The notes under the pieces were generated by a model. It had not been told where the DNA came from and ran no database searches. It saw nothing but the letters and a program-made list of their open reading frames with translations. Below are positions 18,767-28,026 of a DNA stretch of 64,000 nt, one piece after another (within the stretch, counting starts at the first letter, position 1; each line of letters begins with the position of its first letter). The position numbers and the translations under genes are program-made. This stretch comes from Magnetospirillum sp. XM-1 (GTDB lineage Bacteria > Pseudomonadota > Alphaproteobacteria > Rhodospirillales > Magnetospirillaceae), in the NCBI RefSeq assembly GCF_001511835.1, contig NZ_LN997848.1, forward strand, positions 4,368,001 to 4,432,000. The letters run 5' to 3'.

Positions 18767-21352
18767 ATGGACACTAAAAATCGGGCGCTTACCAATTGCA
18801 GAATCGAGATTTCCGTGTCCTCCGACCAGACCATCGACCGCATCGTACAGAAGACGCTGCTCAACTGTTCCCCGACATCCACCATTCTCGAAGCCGCGCA
18901 GACCATGGCGGCGGCCCATTGCTCCTCCATCGTGGTGGTCGATGACGGCAAGCCGGTCGGCATCTGGACGGAACGCGACGCCCTGGCCGTGGACCTCACC
19001 GATCCCCGGGCCTTCCAGCGCCCCATCGCCGAGGTGATGAGCGCCCCGGTCAAGACCATCCACTATCAGAGCACCATCGGCGACACCGGCATGCGCTTCA
19101 AGCTGGAGGGCGTGCGCCATTTCGTAGTGGTCGACGATTCCGGCGACGCCATGGGCATCGTCAGCCAGAGCGACGTCATCCTCGGCCACGGGGTCGAGCA
19201 CTTCCTGGTACTGCGCCCGGTGCGCTCGGCCATCTCGCGGCCCATGGTCACCATCCCCGGCGGCGCCAGCCTGACCGAGGCGGTGAACCAGATGCACGCC
19301 GCCCGCGCCGACGCCGCCATCGTGCTGGGCGACGAGGCCACGCCGCCCGGCATCATCACCGAACGCGACGTGCTGCGCCTGATCGCCGGCGCCGGCGCCA
19401 TTCCGCCCACGGTGGGCGAAGTGGCCAGCCGCCCCCTGCTGACCATCGCCGAGGACGATTCCCTGCTGGCGGCGCGCGCCATGCTCGAGCAGAAGGGCAT
19501 CCGCCATATCGGCATCACCTCCGTCGCCACCGGCGAGTTGCTGGGCCTCTTGTCCTTCTCGGACATCCTGGCGACCCTGCAATACGAATACGTCCATCGC
19601 CTGGACGAGGCCTTAAGGGAGCGTGACGCCGCCCTGCTTCGTTCGCGCAAGGACCTGAACCTCGCCCGCAAGGTGATCGAGGCGTCGCTGGACGGCATCA
19701 TGATCGTCGACGCCGAGCAGCGGATCGAGTTCGTCAATCCCGCCTTCACCCACATGACCGGCTACACCGCCGAGGAGATCATCGGCCAGAACCCCAAGGT
19801 CCTGAAGTCCGGCCACCACGACGAGGCGTTCTACAAGCACATGTACACGGTGCTGGCCACCCAGGATTACTGGCAGGGCGAGATCTGGAACCGCCGCAAG
19901 AACGGCGAGATCTATCCCGAGTGGCTGACCATCAACGTCATCCGCGACGACGCGGGCGAGATCACCCAGTACGCCGCCATCTTCAGCGACATCACCGAGC
20001 GCAAGAAGACCGAGGAGCGGATCAAGAACCTCGCCTATTTCGACGTGCTGACCGGCCTGCCCAACCGCCGGCTGTTCACCGACCGCCTGCAGATCGCCAT
20101 CGCCAACGCCCACCGCCACGGCCACCAGCTGGCGATCATGTTCCTCGACCTGGACCTGTTCAAGCGCATCAACGATTCGCTCGGCCACGGCGTGGGCGAT
20201 CAGGTGCTGGTGGAAACCGCGGCGCGCATCAGCCATTGCGTCCGCGAAGGCGACACCGTGGCGCGCCTGGGCGGCGACGAGTTCACCGTGCTGCTGCCCG
20301 AACTGGACCACCTGGAGGACGCCGCCAAGCTGGCCGAGCGGGTGATCAGCCACGTCAAGCAGCCCTTCATCGTCGACGAGCACGAGCTTTACGTCACCAC
20401 CTCCATCGGCATCGCCGTCTATCCCGAGGACGGCGCCACCGTCGAGGTGCTGATCAAGAACGCCGACACCGCCATGTACCGGGCCAAGGATCTGGGCCGC
20501 AACAGCTTCCAGCTCTACACGGCCGCCATGAACGCCCGCTCGTTCGAGCGCCTGACCATGGAATCGGCGCTGCGCCACGCGCTTTTGCGCGATGAGTTCC
20601 GTCTGGTCTATCAGGTCAAGGTGGATTCCGAGGACGGCCGCATGTCCGGCGTCGAGGCGCTGGTGCGCTGGCACCATCCCGACATGGGCCTGGTGTCGCC
20701 GGTGGACTTCATCCCCCTGGCCGAAGCCATGGGGGTGATCTCGGACATCGGCGAATGGGTGCTGCGCACCGCGTGCCGCCAGTGCAAGCACTGGATCGAC
20801 CTGGGCCTGCCGCCGGTGCGCATCGCCGTCAACGTCTCGGCCCAGCAATTCGTCGAGACCGACGTGCCCGAGGTGGTGGCCCGCGCGCTCGCCGAAACCG
20901 GCCTGCCGCCCCAGTATCTGGAACTGGAACTGACCGAGACGGTGCTGATGCAGCGGGTTGACGAGGTGGTGGGCGTCTTGAAGGCGCTGCGCGCCATGGG
21001 CGTGCGCATCTCCATCGACGATTTCGGCACCGGCTATTCCAGCCTCTCCTACCTGAAGCGCATGCCCATTGACGCGCTGAAGGTGGACCGCTCGTTCGTC
21101 AACGACATCTTCGACGATAATTCCAAGGTCACCGAGGACGGCGCCGAGATCGTCTCGACCATCATCAACCTGGCCCACAACCTGAAGCTCAAGGCCATCG
21201 CCGAGGGTGTCGAGACGCCGGAACAGGCCGAGTTCCTGCGCTCCAAGGGCTGCGACGAGGTCCAGGGCTATTTGATCAGCCGCCCGGTCTCGGGCGAGGA
21301 CCTCATCAGCCTGTTCGACCGCAACCTGCTGCCCCAGGCCAAGGATTGCTGA
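18767..21352 (+). CDS. CBS-PAS-GGDEF-EAL cyclic-di-GMP protein
   Basis: An 861-residue cytoplasmic protein. Two CBS pairs (about 30-150 and 160-280) lead through a coiled coil to PAS (about 300-415), GGDEF (about 425-590) and EAL (about 600-855). The GGDEF motif is intact (RLGGDEF) with an RxxD inhibitory site (REGD) five residues before it. The EAL domain keeps EALVRW, NVSAQQF, LELTE, DDFGTGYSS, KVDRSFV and AEGVET, so both synthesis and breakdown of cyclic di-GMP are possible. CBS domains usually bind adenine nucleotides, so energy state may be the input. The start is uncertain: ATG 18767 has a poor ribosome site and GTG 18815 is an alternative. Confidence 0.94.
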   Translation: MDTKNRALTNCRIEISVSSDQTIDRIVQKTLLNCSPTSTILEAAQTMAAAHCSSIVVVDDGKPVGIWTERDALAVDLTDPRAFQRPIAEVMSAPVKTIHYQSTIGDTGMRFKLEGVRHFVVVDDSGDAMGIVSQSDVILGHGVEHFLVLRPVRSAISRPMVTIPGGASLTEAVNQMHAARADAAIVLGDEATPPGIITERDVLRLIAGAGAIPPTVGEVASRPLLTIAEDDSLLAARAMLEQKGIRHIGITSVATGELLGLLSFSDILATLQYEYVHRLDEALRERDAALLRSRKDLNLARKVIEASLDGIMIVDAEQRIEFVNPAFTHMTGYTAEEIIGQNPKVLKSGHHDEAFYKHMYTVLATQDYWQGEIWNRRKNGEIYPEWLTINVIRDDAGEITQYAAIFSDITERKKTEERIKNLAYFDVLTGLPNRRLFTDRLQIAIANAHRHGHQLAIMFLDLDLFKRINDSLGHGVGDQVLVETAARISHCVREGDTVARLGGDEFTVLLPELDHLEDAAKLAERVISHVKQPFIVDEHELYVTTSIGIAVYPEDGATVEVLIKNADTAMYRAKDLGRNSFQLYTAAMNARSFERLTMESALRHALLRDEFRLVYQVKVDSEDGRMSGVEALVRWHHPDMGLVSPVDFIPLAEAMGVISDIGEWVLRTACRQCKHWIDLGLPPVRIAVNVSAQQFVETDVPEVVARALAETGLPPQYLELELTETVLMQRVDEVVGVLKALRAMGVRISIDDFGTGYSSLSYLKRMPIDALKVDRSFVNDIFDDNSKVTEDGAEIVSTIINLAHNLKLKAIAEGVETPEQAEFLRSKGCDEVQGYLISRPVSGEDLISLFDRNLLPQAKDC

Positions 21353-21424
21353 ACGGCGGGCAGGTGACGGAACGCCGGATGCCCCTATATAGTCGGGGCG
21401 TTTCTCCTGTTTGAGCGGGCTCCC

Positions 21425-22828
21425 ATGACCATGTACCTCAAAGCCATTGCCGCCGCCCTGGTGATCATCGCCGCCGCGCCGGCGGTCGAGGCCCAGACCC
21501 AAATCGTGCCCACCTCGCGCGAGCAGGTAAGGCTGACCTTCGCGCCGGTGGCCCGCCAGGTGGCCCCCGCCGTGGTCAACATCTATACCAAGCGGGTGGT
21601 GCGCGCCGCCGCCTCGCCGCTGCTGGCCGATCCGTTCTTCCGCCGCTTCTTCGGCGACGTGCCGGGCATGAGCCAGGATCGGGTGCAGCGTTCGCTGGGC
21701 TCGGGCGTGATGATCGCCGCCGACGGCACGGTGGTCACCAACCACCACGTCATCAAGGACGCCGACGAGGTCACCGTGGTGCTGTCCGACCGCCGCGAGT
21801 TCGAGGCCCGCATCGTCGGCTCCGACGACCGCACCGATCTGGCGGTGCTCAAGATCGACGGCGGCAAGGAGAGCTTCCCCACCCTGGTCCTGGGCGATTC
21901 CGACGCCATCGAGGTGGGCGACGTGGTGCTGGCCATCGGCAATCCCTTCGGCGTCGGCCAGACCGTCACCCAGGGCATCGTCTCGGCCCTGGCGCGCACC
22001 AATGTGGGCGTCTCGGACGTCCAGAGCTTCATCCAGACCGACGCCGCCATCAATCCCGGCAATTCCGGCGGCGCCCTGGTGGACCTGCAGGGCCGCCTGA
22101 TCGGCATCAACACCGCCATCTATTCCAAGGACGGCGGCTCCAACGGCATCGGCTTCGCCATTCCCACCGCCCTGGTGCGTCAGGTGGCCGCCTCCATCGC
22201 CAAGGGCGGCAAGGTGGTGCGGCCCTGGCTGGGAGCGTCGGGGCAGGCGGTGACCGCCGATCTGGCCCAGGCCCTGAAGCTGGCGCGCCCCATCGGCGTG
22301 CTGATCAACCATATCCACGGCGATTCGCCCGCCGCCCGCGGCGGCCTGATGGACGGCGACGTCATCGTGGCGGTGGAGGGCCGCGAGGTGGACGATCCCG
22401 AAGGCATGCGCTTCCGCCTCGCCACCCTGCCCATCGGCGGCGACGCCCGGCTCACCGTGCTGCGGAACGGGGCGGAGAAGGCCATCACCGTCCGGCTGGT
22501 GGCGCCGCCCGAGAACCCGCCCCGCGACAAGACGGAGATCGCCGGGCGCAATCCCTTCGCCGGATCCACCCTGGTCAATCTCAACCCGGCCCTGGCCGAG
22601 GAGATCGGCATCAATTCCGGCCTCACCGGCGTGATGATCTTCGCCATCAAGCGGGGCTCGGTGGCCGGACGCCTGGGGCTCCTGCCGGGCGACATGGTGC
22701 TGAAGATCAACGAGCGTCCCGTGGCCAGCGTCGCCGACGCCCGCAAGCTGCTGGGCGTCGAATCACCCCGCTGGGCCATCACCATCAAGCGCAACGGCGA
22801 GGTGATGAGCCTGGTCCTCGGCGGATGA
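21425..22828 (+). CDS. HtrA/Deg-family periplasmic serine protease
   Basis: A 467-residue protease with a signal peptide (cleavage near VEA-Q, residue 23). The catalytic triad is His108 (TNHHVI), Asp138 (RTDLAVLKI) and Ser214 (PGNSGGAL), followed by two PDZ domains (about 255-345 and 375-465). It is a Deg-type quality-control protease/chaperone of the periplasm. It is one of two in the window and differs from the one at 33647 in lacking a long linker between PDZ domains. Its stop overlaps the rarA start (ATGA), so the two are co-translated, an arrangement seen in related bacteria. Confidence 0.94.
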   Translation: MTMYLKAIAAALVIIAAAPAVEAQTQIVPTSREQVRLTFAPVARQVAPAVVNIYTKRVVRAAASPLLADPFFRRFFGDVPGMSQDRVQRSLGSGVMIAADGTVVTNHHVIKDADEVTVVLSDRREFEARIVGSDDRTDLAVLKIDGGKESFPTLVLGDSDAIEVGDVVLAIGNPFGVGQTVTQGIVSALARTNVGVSDVQSFIQTDAAINPGNSGGALVDLQGRLIGINTAIYSKDGGSNGIGFAIPTALVRQVAASIAKGGKVVRPWLGASGQAVTADLAQALKLARPIGVLINHIHGDSPAARGGLMDGDVIVAVEGREVDDPEGMRFRLATLPIGGDARLTVLRNGAEKAITVRLVAPPENPPRDKTEIAGRNPFAGSTLVNLNPALAEEIGINSGLTGVMIFAIKRGSVAGRLGLLPGDMVLKINERPVASVADARKLLGVESPRWAITIKRNGEVMSLVLGG

Positions 22829-24114
22829 CCTCGCTGTTCGACAATCCGGCGGACCGCCCCCTGGCCGAGCAGTTGCGCCCGGCCAGCCTGGAGGAAGTGG
22901 TGGGCCAGGGCCATCTGCTGGCCCCCACCGCCCCGCTCGGCCGCATGCTGGCGGCGGGACGCCTGGCCTCGGTGATCCTGTGGGGGCCGCCGGGCTGCGG
23001 CAAGACCACCATCGCCCGGCTGCTGGCCGAGCGGGTCGGCCTGTATTTCGAGCCCCTCTCGGCGGTGTTTTCCGGCGTCGCCGACCTGCGCAAGGTGTTC
23101 GACGCGGCGGAAAAGCGCAAACAGACCGGTCGGTCGACCTTGCTGTTCGTGGACGAAATCCATCGCTTCAACCGGGCGCAGCAGGACGGCTTCCTGCCTT
23201 TCGTCGAGAACGGCACGGTGGTGCTGGTGGGCGCCACCACCGAGAATCCCTCGTTCGAGCTGAACGGCGCGCTGCTGTCGCGCTGTCAGGTGCTGGTACT
23301 GCACCGTCTGGACGACGCGGCGCTGGACCTTCTGCTGGCCCGCGCCGAGGGCGTGCTGGGCCGTCCCTTGCCGCTGGATACGGATGCGCGGGCCGCCATG
23401 CGGGCCATGGCCGACGGCGACGGCCGCTACCTGCTCAATCTGGCCGAGGATCTGGCGGCGCTGCCGCCCGAGCCGGTGCTCGACCCCGCGGGACTGGCGG
23501 GCGCGGTGCAGCGCCGGGCGCCTGCCTACGACAAGGACCGCGAGGGCCATTACAACCTGATCAGCGCGCTGCACAAGAGCTTGCGCGGCTCGGACACCGA
23601 CGCGGCGCTCTATTGGATGGCCCGCATGCTGGAAGGGGGCGAGGACCCGCTGTTCATCGCACGCCGCCTGACCCGCTTCGCGGTCGAGGATATCGGGCTG
23701 GCCGATCCGGGCGCCGTCACCCAGGCCATCGCCGCCTGGGACGTCTTCGAACGCTTAGGCAGCCCCGAGGGCGAACTGGCCCTGGCCCAACTGGTGATCT
23801 ATCTGGGCACGGCGCCCAAGTCCAACGCCGCCTACATGGCCTACAAGGCGGCGCGCAAGGCGGCCAAGACCACAGGCTCGCTGATGCCGCCCGCCCACAT
23901 CCTCAACGCACCGACCAGGATGATGAAGGATCTGGGCTATTCCAAGGGCTACCAGTACGACCACGACGACCCGGACGGCTTCTCGGGCCAGAACTACTTC
24001 CCCGACGGCATGGAGCGTACGCGGTTCTACCGGCCCGTCGAGCGCGGCTTCGAGCGCGAGATCAGGAAACGCCTGGAATACTGGGACCGGCTGCGGACGA
24101 AAAAGGGAGGGTGA
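22825..24114 (+). CDS. rarA: RarA (MgsA) replication-associated AAA+ ATPase
   Basis: A 429-residue clamp-loader-like ATPase acting at stalled replication forks. It has Walker A GPPGCGKTT, Walker B LLFVDEIHRF, the sensor segment VLVGATTENPSFEL and the C-terminal family block FIARRLTRFAVEDIGLADP and NAAYMAYKAARK. Length is normal. Its ATG overlaps the protease stop by four bases. The downstream region holds the GIY-YIG/inverted-repeat unit. Confidence 0.95.
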   Translation: MTSLFDNPADRPLAEQLRPASLEEVVGQGHLLAPTAPLGRMLAAGRLASVILWGPPGCGKTTIARLLAERVGLYFEPLSAVFSGVADLRKVFDAAEKRKQTGRSTLLFVDEIHRFNRAQQDGFLPFVENGTVVLVGATTENPSFELNGALLSRCQVLVLHRLDDAALDLLLARAEGVLGRPLPLDTDARAAMRAMADGDGRYLLNLAEDLAALPPEPVLDPAGLAGAVQRRAPAYDKDREGHYNLISALHKSLRGSDTDAALYWMARMLEGGEDPLFIARRLTRFAVEDIGLADPGAVTQAIAAWDVFERLGSPEGELALAQLVIYLGTAPKSNAAYMAYKAARKAAKTTGSLMPPAHILNAPTRMMKDLGYSKGYQYDHDDPDGFSGQNYFPDGMERTRFYRPVERGFEREIRKRLEYWDRLRTKKGG

Positions 24115-24131
24115 AGGGCGGGCACCTCCCA

Positions 24132-24228
24132 TCGTCATGGCCGGGCTCGACCCGGCCATCCACGTGGAGCCGTTTGGTACCATGCCGGATGGATCTGCCT
24201 GGCTGCCCGGAACAAGTCCGGGCATGAC
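24132..24228 (+). repeat. Palindromic repeat, family B, copy 1 (left inverted repeat of GIY-YIG unit)
   Basis: It contains ATGGCCGGG/CCCGGCCAT (24137-24159) and a second palindrome TGCCCGGA/TCCGGGCA (24204-24224). The first 36 bases (24132-24167) are the inverse of 24590-24625 with one mismatch, so the two bracket the nuclease gene. The same two-hairpin layout recurs at 35232-35329. Confidence 0.85.
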
Positions 24229-24265
24229 AAGAGTGGAGAGGCGGCGGGTTTCCCGCTCGACGCAG

Positions 24266-24553
24266 CTAAGCCAGCCGCTCATACAGGTCGTCCCAATTGG
24301 GATTATCGGCCAGAATCAGCCTGATCTTCCACGCCCTGGGCCAGTGCTTGAGATTTTTCTCACGCTGAATGGCTATCCGAATGTCCTCGTGGCGCTCGGT
24401 ATAGACCAGCCGTTTCAGGCCGTAGCGCTTGGTGAAGCCATCGGCCACCCCTTCGCGGTGCTCCCACGCTCTACGAGCAAGGTCGCTGGTCACGCCAATA
24501 TAGAGCGTGCCATTCGGTCGGTTCGTGATGATGTAGACCCACCCGCCGTGCAT
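24266..24553 (-). CDS. Small GIY-YIG nuclease-domain protein
   Basis: A 95-residue protein consisting of one GIY-YIG domain: GGWVYIITN at the N terminus, TLYIGVTSDLARRAWEH with the catalytic Arg, and the KRYGLKRLVYTE and EKNLKHW segments typical of the small stand-alone (UPF0213/YhbQ-like) group. ATG 24553 gives the normal N terminus; longer starts run into the flanking repeat. The gene lies wholly between inverted repeats (24132-24167 and 24590-24625). Small GIY-YIG genes are often multi-copy in alphaproteobacteria. A nuclease role is likely; its target is unknown. Confidence 0.88.
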   Translation of the reverse strand: MHGGWVYIITNRPNGTLYIGVTSDLARRAWEHREGVADGFTKRYGLKRLVYTERHEDIRIAIQREKNLKHWPRAWKIRLILADNPNWDDLYERLA

Positions 24554-24589
24554 GACGTGCACTATGCGGGCACAACCGTCTCGCGACAA

Positions 24590-24625
24590 CCACGTGGATG
24601 GCCGGGTCAAGCCCGGCCATGACGA
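24590..24625 (-). repeat. Palindromic repeat, family B, copy 2 (right inverted repeat of GIY-YIG unit)
   Basis: 36 bases, inverted relative to 24132-24167 with one mismatch. It carries the palindrome ATGGCCGGG/CCCGGCCAT (24598-24620). It ends 15 bases from the stop codon of hpnJ. Confidence 0.85.
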
Positions 24626-24640
24626 GGTTTATGGGAGCGA

Positions 24641-26083
24641 TCAGCACTCCATCGGCTTGTCGCGGGTCCGCAGGAACTGGAAGAACTCGACGCCTTCGCG
24701 CAGGCGGCGCTTCATCATGTCCCAGTCCTGCAGCATCTCCCAGACGATCTCACCGATCTTGGCGGGGCGGAAGTAGAAGGCCTTGTAGAAGTCGGCCACG
24801 CCCTTGAAGATCTCCTCGCTGGTGAGGTCGGGATAGCTGAGCGCCGCCACCTGGTAGCCGCCGCCGCCGGTCTCCTTCATCAGCAGGTCCTTGTCCTTGT
24901 TGAACCAGCCGTTGGCGATGGCCTGCTCGTAAAGCTCGGTGCCCGGATAGGGCGCGGCCATGGAGACCTGCAGGGTCCGCGGGTTGACCTCCTTGGCGAA
25001 GGCCAGGGTCTGCTTGATGGTTTCCTTGGTCTCGCCCGGCAGGCCCAGGATGAAGGTGCCGTGCAGCACGATGCCCAGCTCGTGGCAATCCTTGGAGAAG
25101 CGCTTGATGATGTCGAGGCGCAGGCCCTTCCTGATGTTGTTCAGGATTTCCTGCACGCCGGATTCATAGCCGACCACCAGCACCCGCAGGCCGTTGGCCT
25201 TCAGGACCTCGAGGGTCTTGCGCGGAATGTTGGCCTTGGCGTTGCACGACCACGGCACGCCCAGATGGCCGATGCCCTTGGCGATCTCCTCGACCCGCTC
25301 CAGGTCGTCGGTGAAGGTGTCGTCGTCGAAGAAGAACTCGCGCACCTCGGGGAACATCTGGCGGGCCAGCTTCACTTCCTCGATGACGCTCTTGGCACTG
25401 CGCGCCCGGTAGACGCGGCCGCCGATGGTCTGCGGCCACAGGCAGAAGCTGCACTTCGACTTGCAGCCGCGTCCCGTATAGAACGCCATGTAGGGATGGC
25501 GGATATAGCCGATGAAGTAGTCGTCGGGGTTGAGGTCGCGGCGATAGACCGGCCCCACATAGGGCAGGGCGTCCATGTCGTGGATCAGCGCCCGGTCCTT
25601 GGTGTGGACCGGTTTGCCGTCGGGGCCGCGGAAGGTCAGGCCGTCGATCTCGGCGAAGGGCTTGCCCTCGGCCACCTCGACGATGGTGTAGTCGAATTCG
25701 TGCCGCGCCACGAAGTCCACCGCGTCCGACGTCATCAGGGCCTGTTCCGGCACCGTCGCCACGTGGGCGCCGACCATGCCGACCATGATGTTGGGATTGG
25801 CGGCCTTGAACGCCTCGGCCACCTTGCACTCGGAGGCGTAGGTGGCGGCGCTGGCGTAGATCACCAGCAGCTCGTAATCCTTGGCCAGCTTCAGGCAGTC
25901 GTCCAGGGTCTTGCCCGAGGCCGGCGCGTCCACCAGCTTGGAGTCCGGTACCATGGCCGCCGGCTGGGCCAGCCAGGTGGGATACCAGTTGGACTTGATC
26001 TCGCGCTTCGCCTGGAAACGGGCGCCGGCGCCGCCGTCATAACCTTCGAAGGAGGGCGGATTGAGGAATAGCGACTTCTTCAT
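24641..26083 (-). CDS. hpnJ: HpnJ, hopanoid-associated B12-binding radical SAM enzyme
   Basis: A 480-residue enzyme. An N-terminal cobalamin-binding-like domain precedes the radical SAM core with the cluster motif CKSKCSFC near residue 208 and FFFDDDTFTDD downstream. In other bacteria HpnJ acts on glucosaminyl-bacteriohopanetetrol, contracting the sugar ring to give the cyclitol ether side chain. It begins three bases after hpnI ends, in a hpnM-hpnI-hpnJ operon. Length and sequence are those of the family. The GIY-YIG unit follows its stop. Confidence 0.93.
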   Translation of the reverse strand: MKKSLFLNPPSFEGYDGGAGARFQAKREIKSNWYPTWLAQPAAMVPDSKLVDAPASGKTLDDCLKLAKDYELLVIYASAATYASECKVAEAFKAANPNIMVGMVGAHVATVPEQALMTSDAVDFVARHEFDYTIVEVAEGKPFAEIDGLTFRGPDGKPVHTKDRALIHDMDALPYVGPVYRRDLNPDDYFIGYIRHPYMAFYTGRGCKSKCSFCLWPQTIGGRVYRARSAKSVIEEVKLARQMFPEVREFFFDDDTFTDDLERVEEIAKGIGHLGVPWSCNAKANIPRKTLEVLKANGLRVLVVGYESGVQEILNNIRKGLRLDIIKRFSKDCHELGIVLHGTFILGLPGETKETIKQTLAFAKEVNPRTLQVSMAAPYPGTELYEQAIANGWFNKDKDLLMKETGGGGYQVAALSYPDLTSEEIFKGVADFYKAFYFRPAKIGEIVWEMLQDWDMMKRRLREGVEFFQFLRTRDKPMEC

Positions 26084-26086
26084 GTC

Positions 26087-27235
26087 TTAAGAGCCTTCAA
26101 CCTGATCAAGTGTGCCGTCGGCACGGACGGCGAATCGCCGGCCACGCCATACCACAGTCCGTCCGCTACATGCGACAACATAGACGACGAACGACAGAAT
26201 TTCCCTCAAGGCCAGAAGGCCGAAACCCGCCTTGGGCAGGCCCAGCGCCTGCTCTTCCACCCGGACCGCCCACAGCCGGCAAAGCCCCGCCAGACCCAGC
26301 GCCGCCAGGGACGGAAGCCACGCCACGCCCGCCAGCACCGCCAGGAGGGCAAGGACCACCGGCTGGGTGATCACCGACGCCATGTAGGAAGCCCGGTCCA
26401 CCGCCGCAATGGTCCGGCCCCAACGAATCTCGTGATCGAGCAAAGTTTTCAAGTCGGGCTCGTGCACGGTGATGTCCACCGGCCGGGCCGCCAGCTCGAT
26501 CTCCAGGCCCTGGTCGCGGGCCATCTTGCCCAGCACCCAGTCGTCGGCCAGCACCTGGGACAGGGCGGCCAGTCCGCCGCCCTTCTCCAACACCTCGCGG
26601 CGCACCGCCATGGTGGCGCCGAAACAGCCGTCCTTGCGCCCGATGGCGCGGGCCAGCACGGCGCCGGGCAGGAAACCGTGATTGATGCCCATGGCGCCCA
26701 GCGCGCTCCACAGGCCTGGCACCGGACGGCCCACGTAGAGGCAGGTCACCACGCCCACCTTGGAATCGGCGAACGGCGCGGCCAGATCGGCCAGGTAATG
26801 GGGGCCGACGCGGATGTCGCTGTCGGCGATGGCGATCAGGTCGTGACGGACCCGGGGCCACATGTTCAGAAGGTTGCCGACCTTGAGGTTGAGGCCGTGA
26901 CGGGTAGCGTCGGCCACCGCCTCGATCTCCACGCCGGGCAGGTCGCGGGGCAGGCCGTCCACCACCGCCAGCGCCGGATCGACCGGATCGGCCACCCCGA
27001 ACACCATCTGGAAGGCGGGATAATCCTGGCGCAGGCAGGACTCCAGATTCTCCGCCATGCCGGGCTCGGCCCCGCACAGCGGCTTCATGACCGAAACCGG
27101 CGGCCGGATCGCGGCGACGGGCTTGGGCGCCCGCTGAAAGCGGCGGACCAGCAGGGCCGAGGCCACCTGGAACAGGCAGCCGGCCACCGCCAGCGCGATC
27201 AGGGCCAAGGACAGCCCCTGCCCGACGGAGATCAT
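26087..27235 (-). CDS. hpnI: HpnI, hopanoid-associated glycosyltransferase
   Basis: A 382-residue membrane glycosyltransferase similar to ceramide glucosyltransferases. There is one N-terminal membrane segment (about 7-29) and several near the C terminus (about 285-355). Family motifs are present in order: VSVMKPLCG, AIADSDIRVG, VLADDWVLG and HEIRWGRTI, the D-D-D-(R/Q)XXRW pattern. HpnI adds an N-acetylglucosamine-type sugar to bacteriohopanetetrol; HpnK then deacetylates it before HpnJ. No hpnK is in the window. It starts four bases after hpnM ends. Confidence 0.92.
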   Translation of the reverse strand: MISVGQGLSLALIALAVAGCLFQVASALLVRRFQRAPKPVAAIRPPVSVMKPLCGAEPGMAENLESCLRQDYPAFQMVFGVADPVDPALAVVDGLPRDLPGVEIEAVADATRHGLNLKVGNLLNMWPRVRHDLIAIADSDIRVGPHYLADLAAPFADSKVGVVTCLYVGRPVPGLWSALGAMGINHGFLPGAVLARAIGRKDGCFGATMAVRREVLEKGGGLAALSQVLADDWVLGKMARDQGLEIELAARPVDITVHEPDLKTLLDHEIRWGRTIAAVDRASYMASVITQPVVLALLAVLAGVAWLPSLAALGLAGLCRLWAVRVEEQALGLPKAGFGLLALREILSFVVYVVACSGRTVVWRGRRFAVRADGTLDQVEGS

Positions 27236-27239
27236 GGCG

Positions 27240-27848
27240 CTACTTGTCCAGGCCGGCCGTCTGCTTCTCGATGGTCTCGATCAGCCCGGAAAAGCCCTTG
27301 GCGCGGAAGATCGAGCCGAATTCCGAGCGGCGCACCGCCACCTGGCTGACCGTGCCCTCGAACAGCACGTCGACGATGCGCCACTGCCCCTGGTCCTGGC
27401 GCATGACGTAGTCGATCTGGGTGGGATCGCCGTTCTTGGGCACCAGCCACGAGGAGACGATCACGTTGCCGCCCGTGGACGGGCGCTGTTCGCCCACGTC
27501 GAAGCGTTCGCCGTTCCACTCGTTGAACTGGGCGGCGTAGGTGCCGACGGAAAAGGCGGTGTAGGCCTCGGCCAGCCGGGCCGCCTCTTCCGGCGACAGC
27601 TTGGCGGCGGCGGTGCCGAGCGTGCTCTTGGTCATGGAGGCCATGTCATAGGCCTCGATCACCGCCGGGCGGATCTTGTCGGCGCGCCCCTTGTAGCCCA
27701 GCTTGGGGCCACTTTTCATGTTTTCCAGCAGACGGTCGCTGAAGGTGCGGATGACCGCCTCGGGCCCCGCTCCCTGCGCCGAGGCGGGAATCGCCAGACC
27801 GGCCATGAGCAACAGCGCCAACACCGACGCGGCGAAAAGCGAACGCAT
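27240..27848 (-). CDS. hpnM: HpnM, hopanoid-associated MlaC/Ttg2D-like periplasmic protein
   Basis: A 202-residue secreted protein of the toluene-tolerance/MlaC family, with a signal peptide (cleavage near ASA-Q, residue 25). Visible family stretches are VIRTFSDRLLENMK, LSPEEAARLAEAYTAFSVGTYA, the central VIVSSWLVPKNGDPTQIDYVM and QWRIVDVLFEGTVSQVAVRRSEF. It probably carries lipid, perhaps hopanoid, between membranes. ATG 27848 follows GGAGA and gives a clean signal peptide; longer in-frame starts do not. It is first in the hpnM-hpnI-hpnJ operon. Confidence 0.92.
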   Translation of the reverse strand: MRSLFAASVLALLLMAGLAIPASAQGAGPEAVIRTFSDRLLENMKSGPKLGYKGRADKIRPAVIEAYDMASMTKSTLGTAAAKLSPEEAARLAEAYTAFSVGTYAAQFNEWNGERFDVGEQRPSTGGNVIVSSWLVPKNGDPTQIDYVMRQDQGQWRIVDVLFEGTVSQVAVRRSEFGSIFRAKGFSGLIETIEKQTAGLDK

Positions 27849-28026
27849 GCGATCGTCTCCACAAAGACCGGGGCGCTCCCGATTGGAGCGCCCGCCGGTT
27901 TCCTGCCATACCATATTGTCCCCATGGGAGCCAGAGCCACCCCGTGCCGCCCCAGGGTTGAAGCCCCCGACTGGACAGGCCATCTCCACTTATGGAATTC
28001 TACTTAGGGGATTTAGGGACAATGCA

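Noticed and set aside
24134..24240. Short frames beginning MAGLDPAIHV or MAGSSPAMT at the family B repeats
   Set aside because: They are translations of the palindromic repeat itself, commonly misannotated as small proteins.
27703..28026. An N-terminal extension of the repeat-containing orphan
   Set aside because: It overlaps hpnM on the opposite strand and lacks a ribosome site; ATG 28027 is better.
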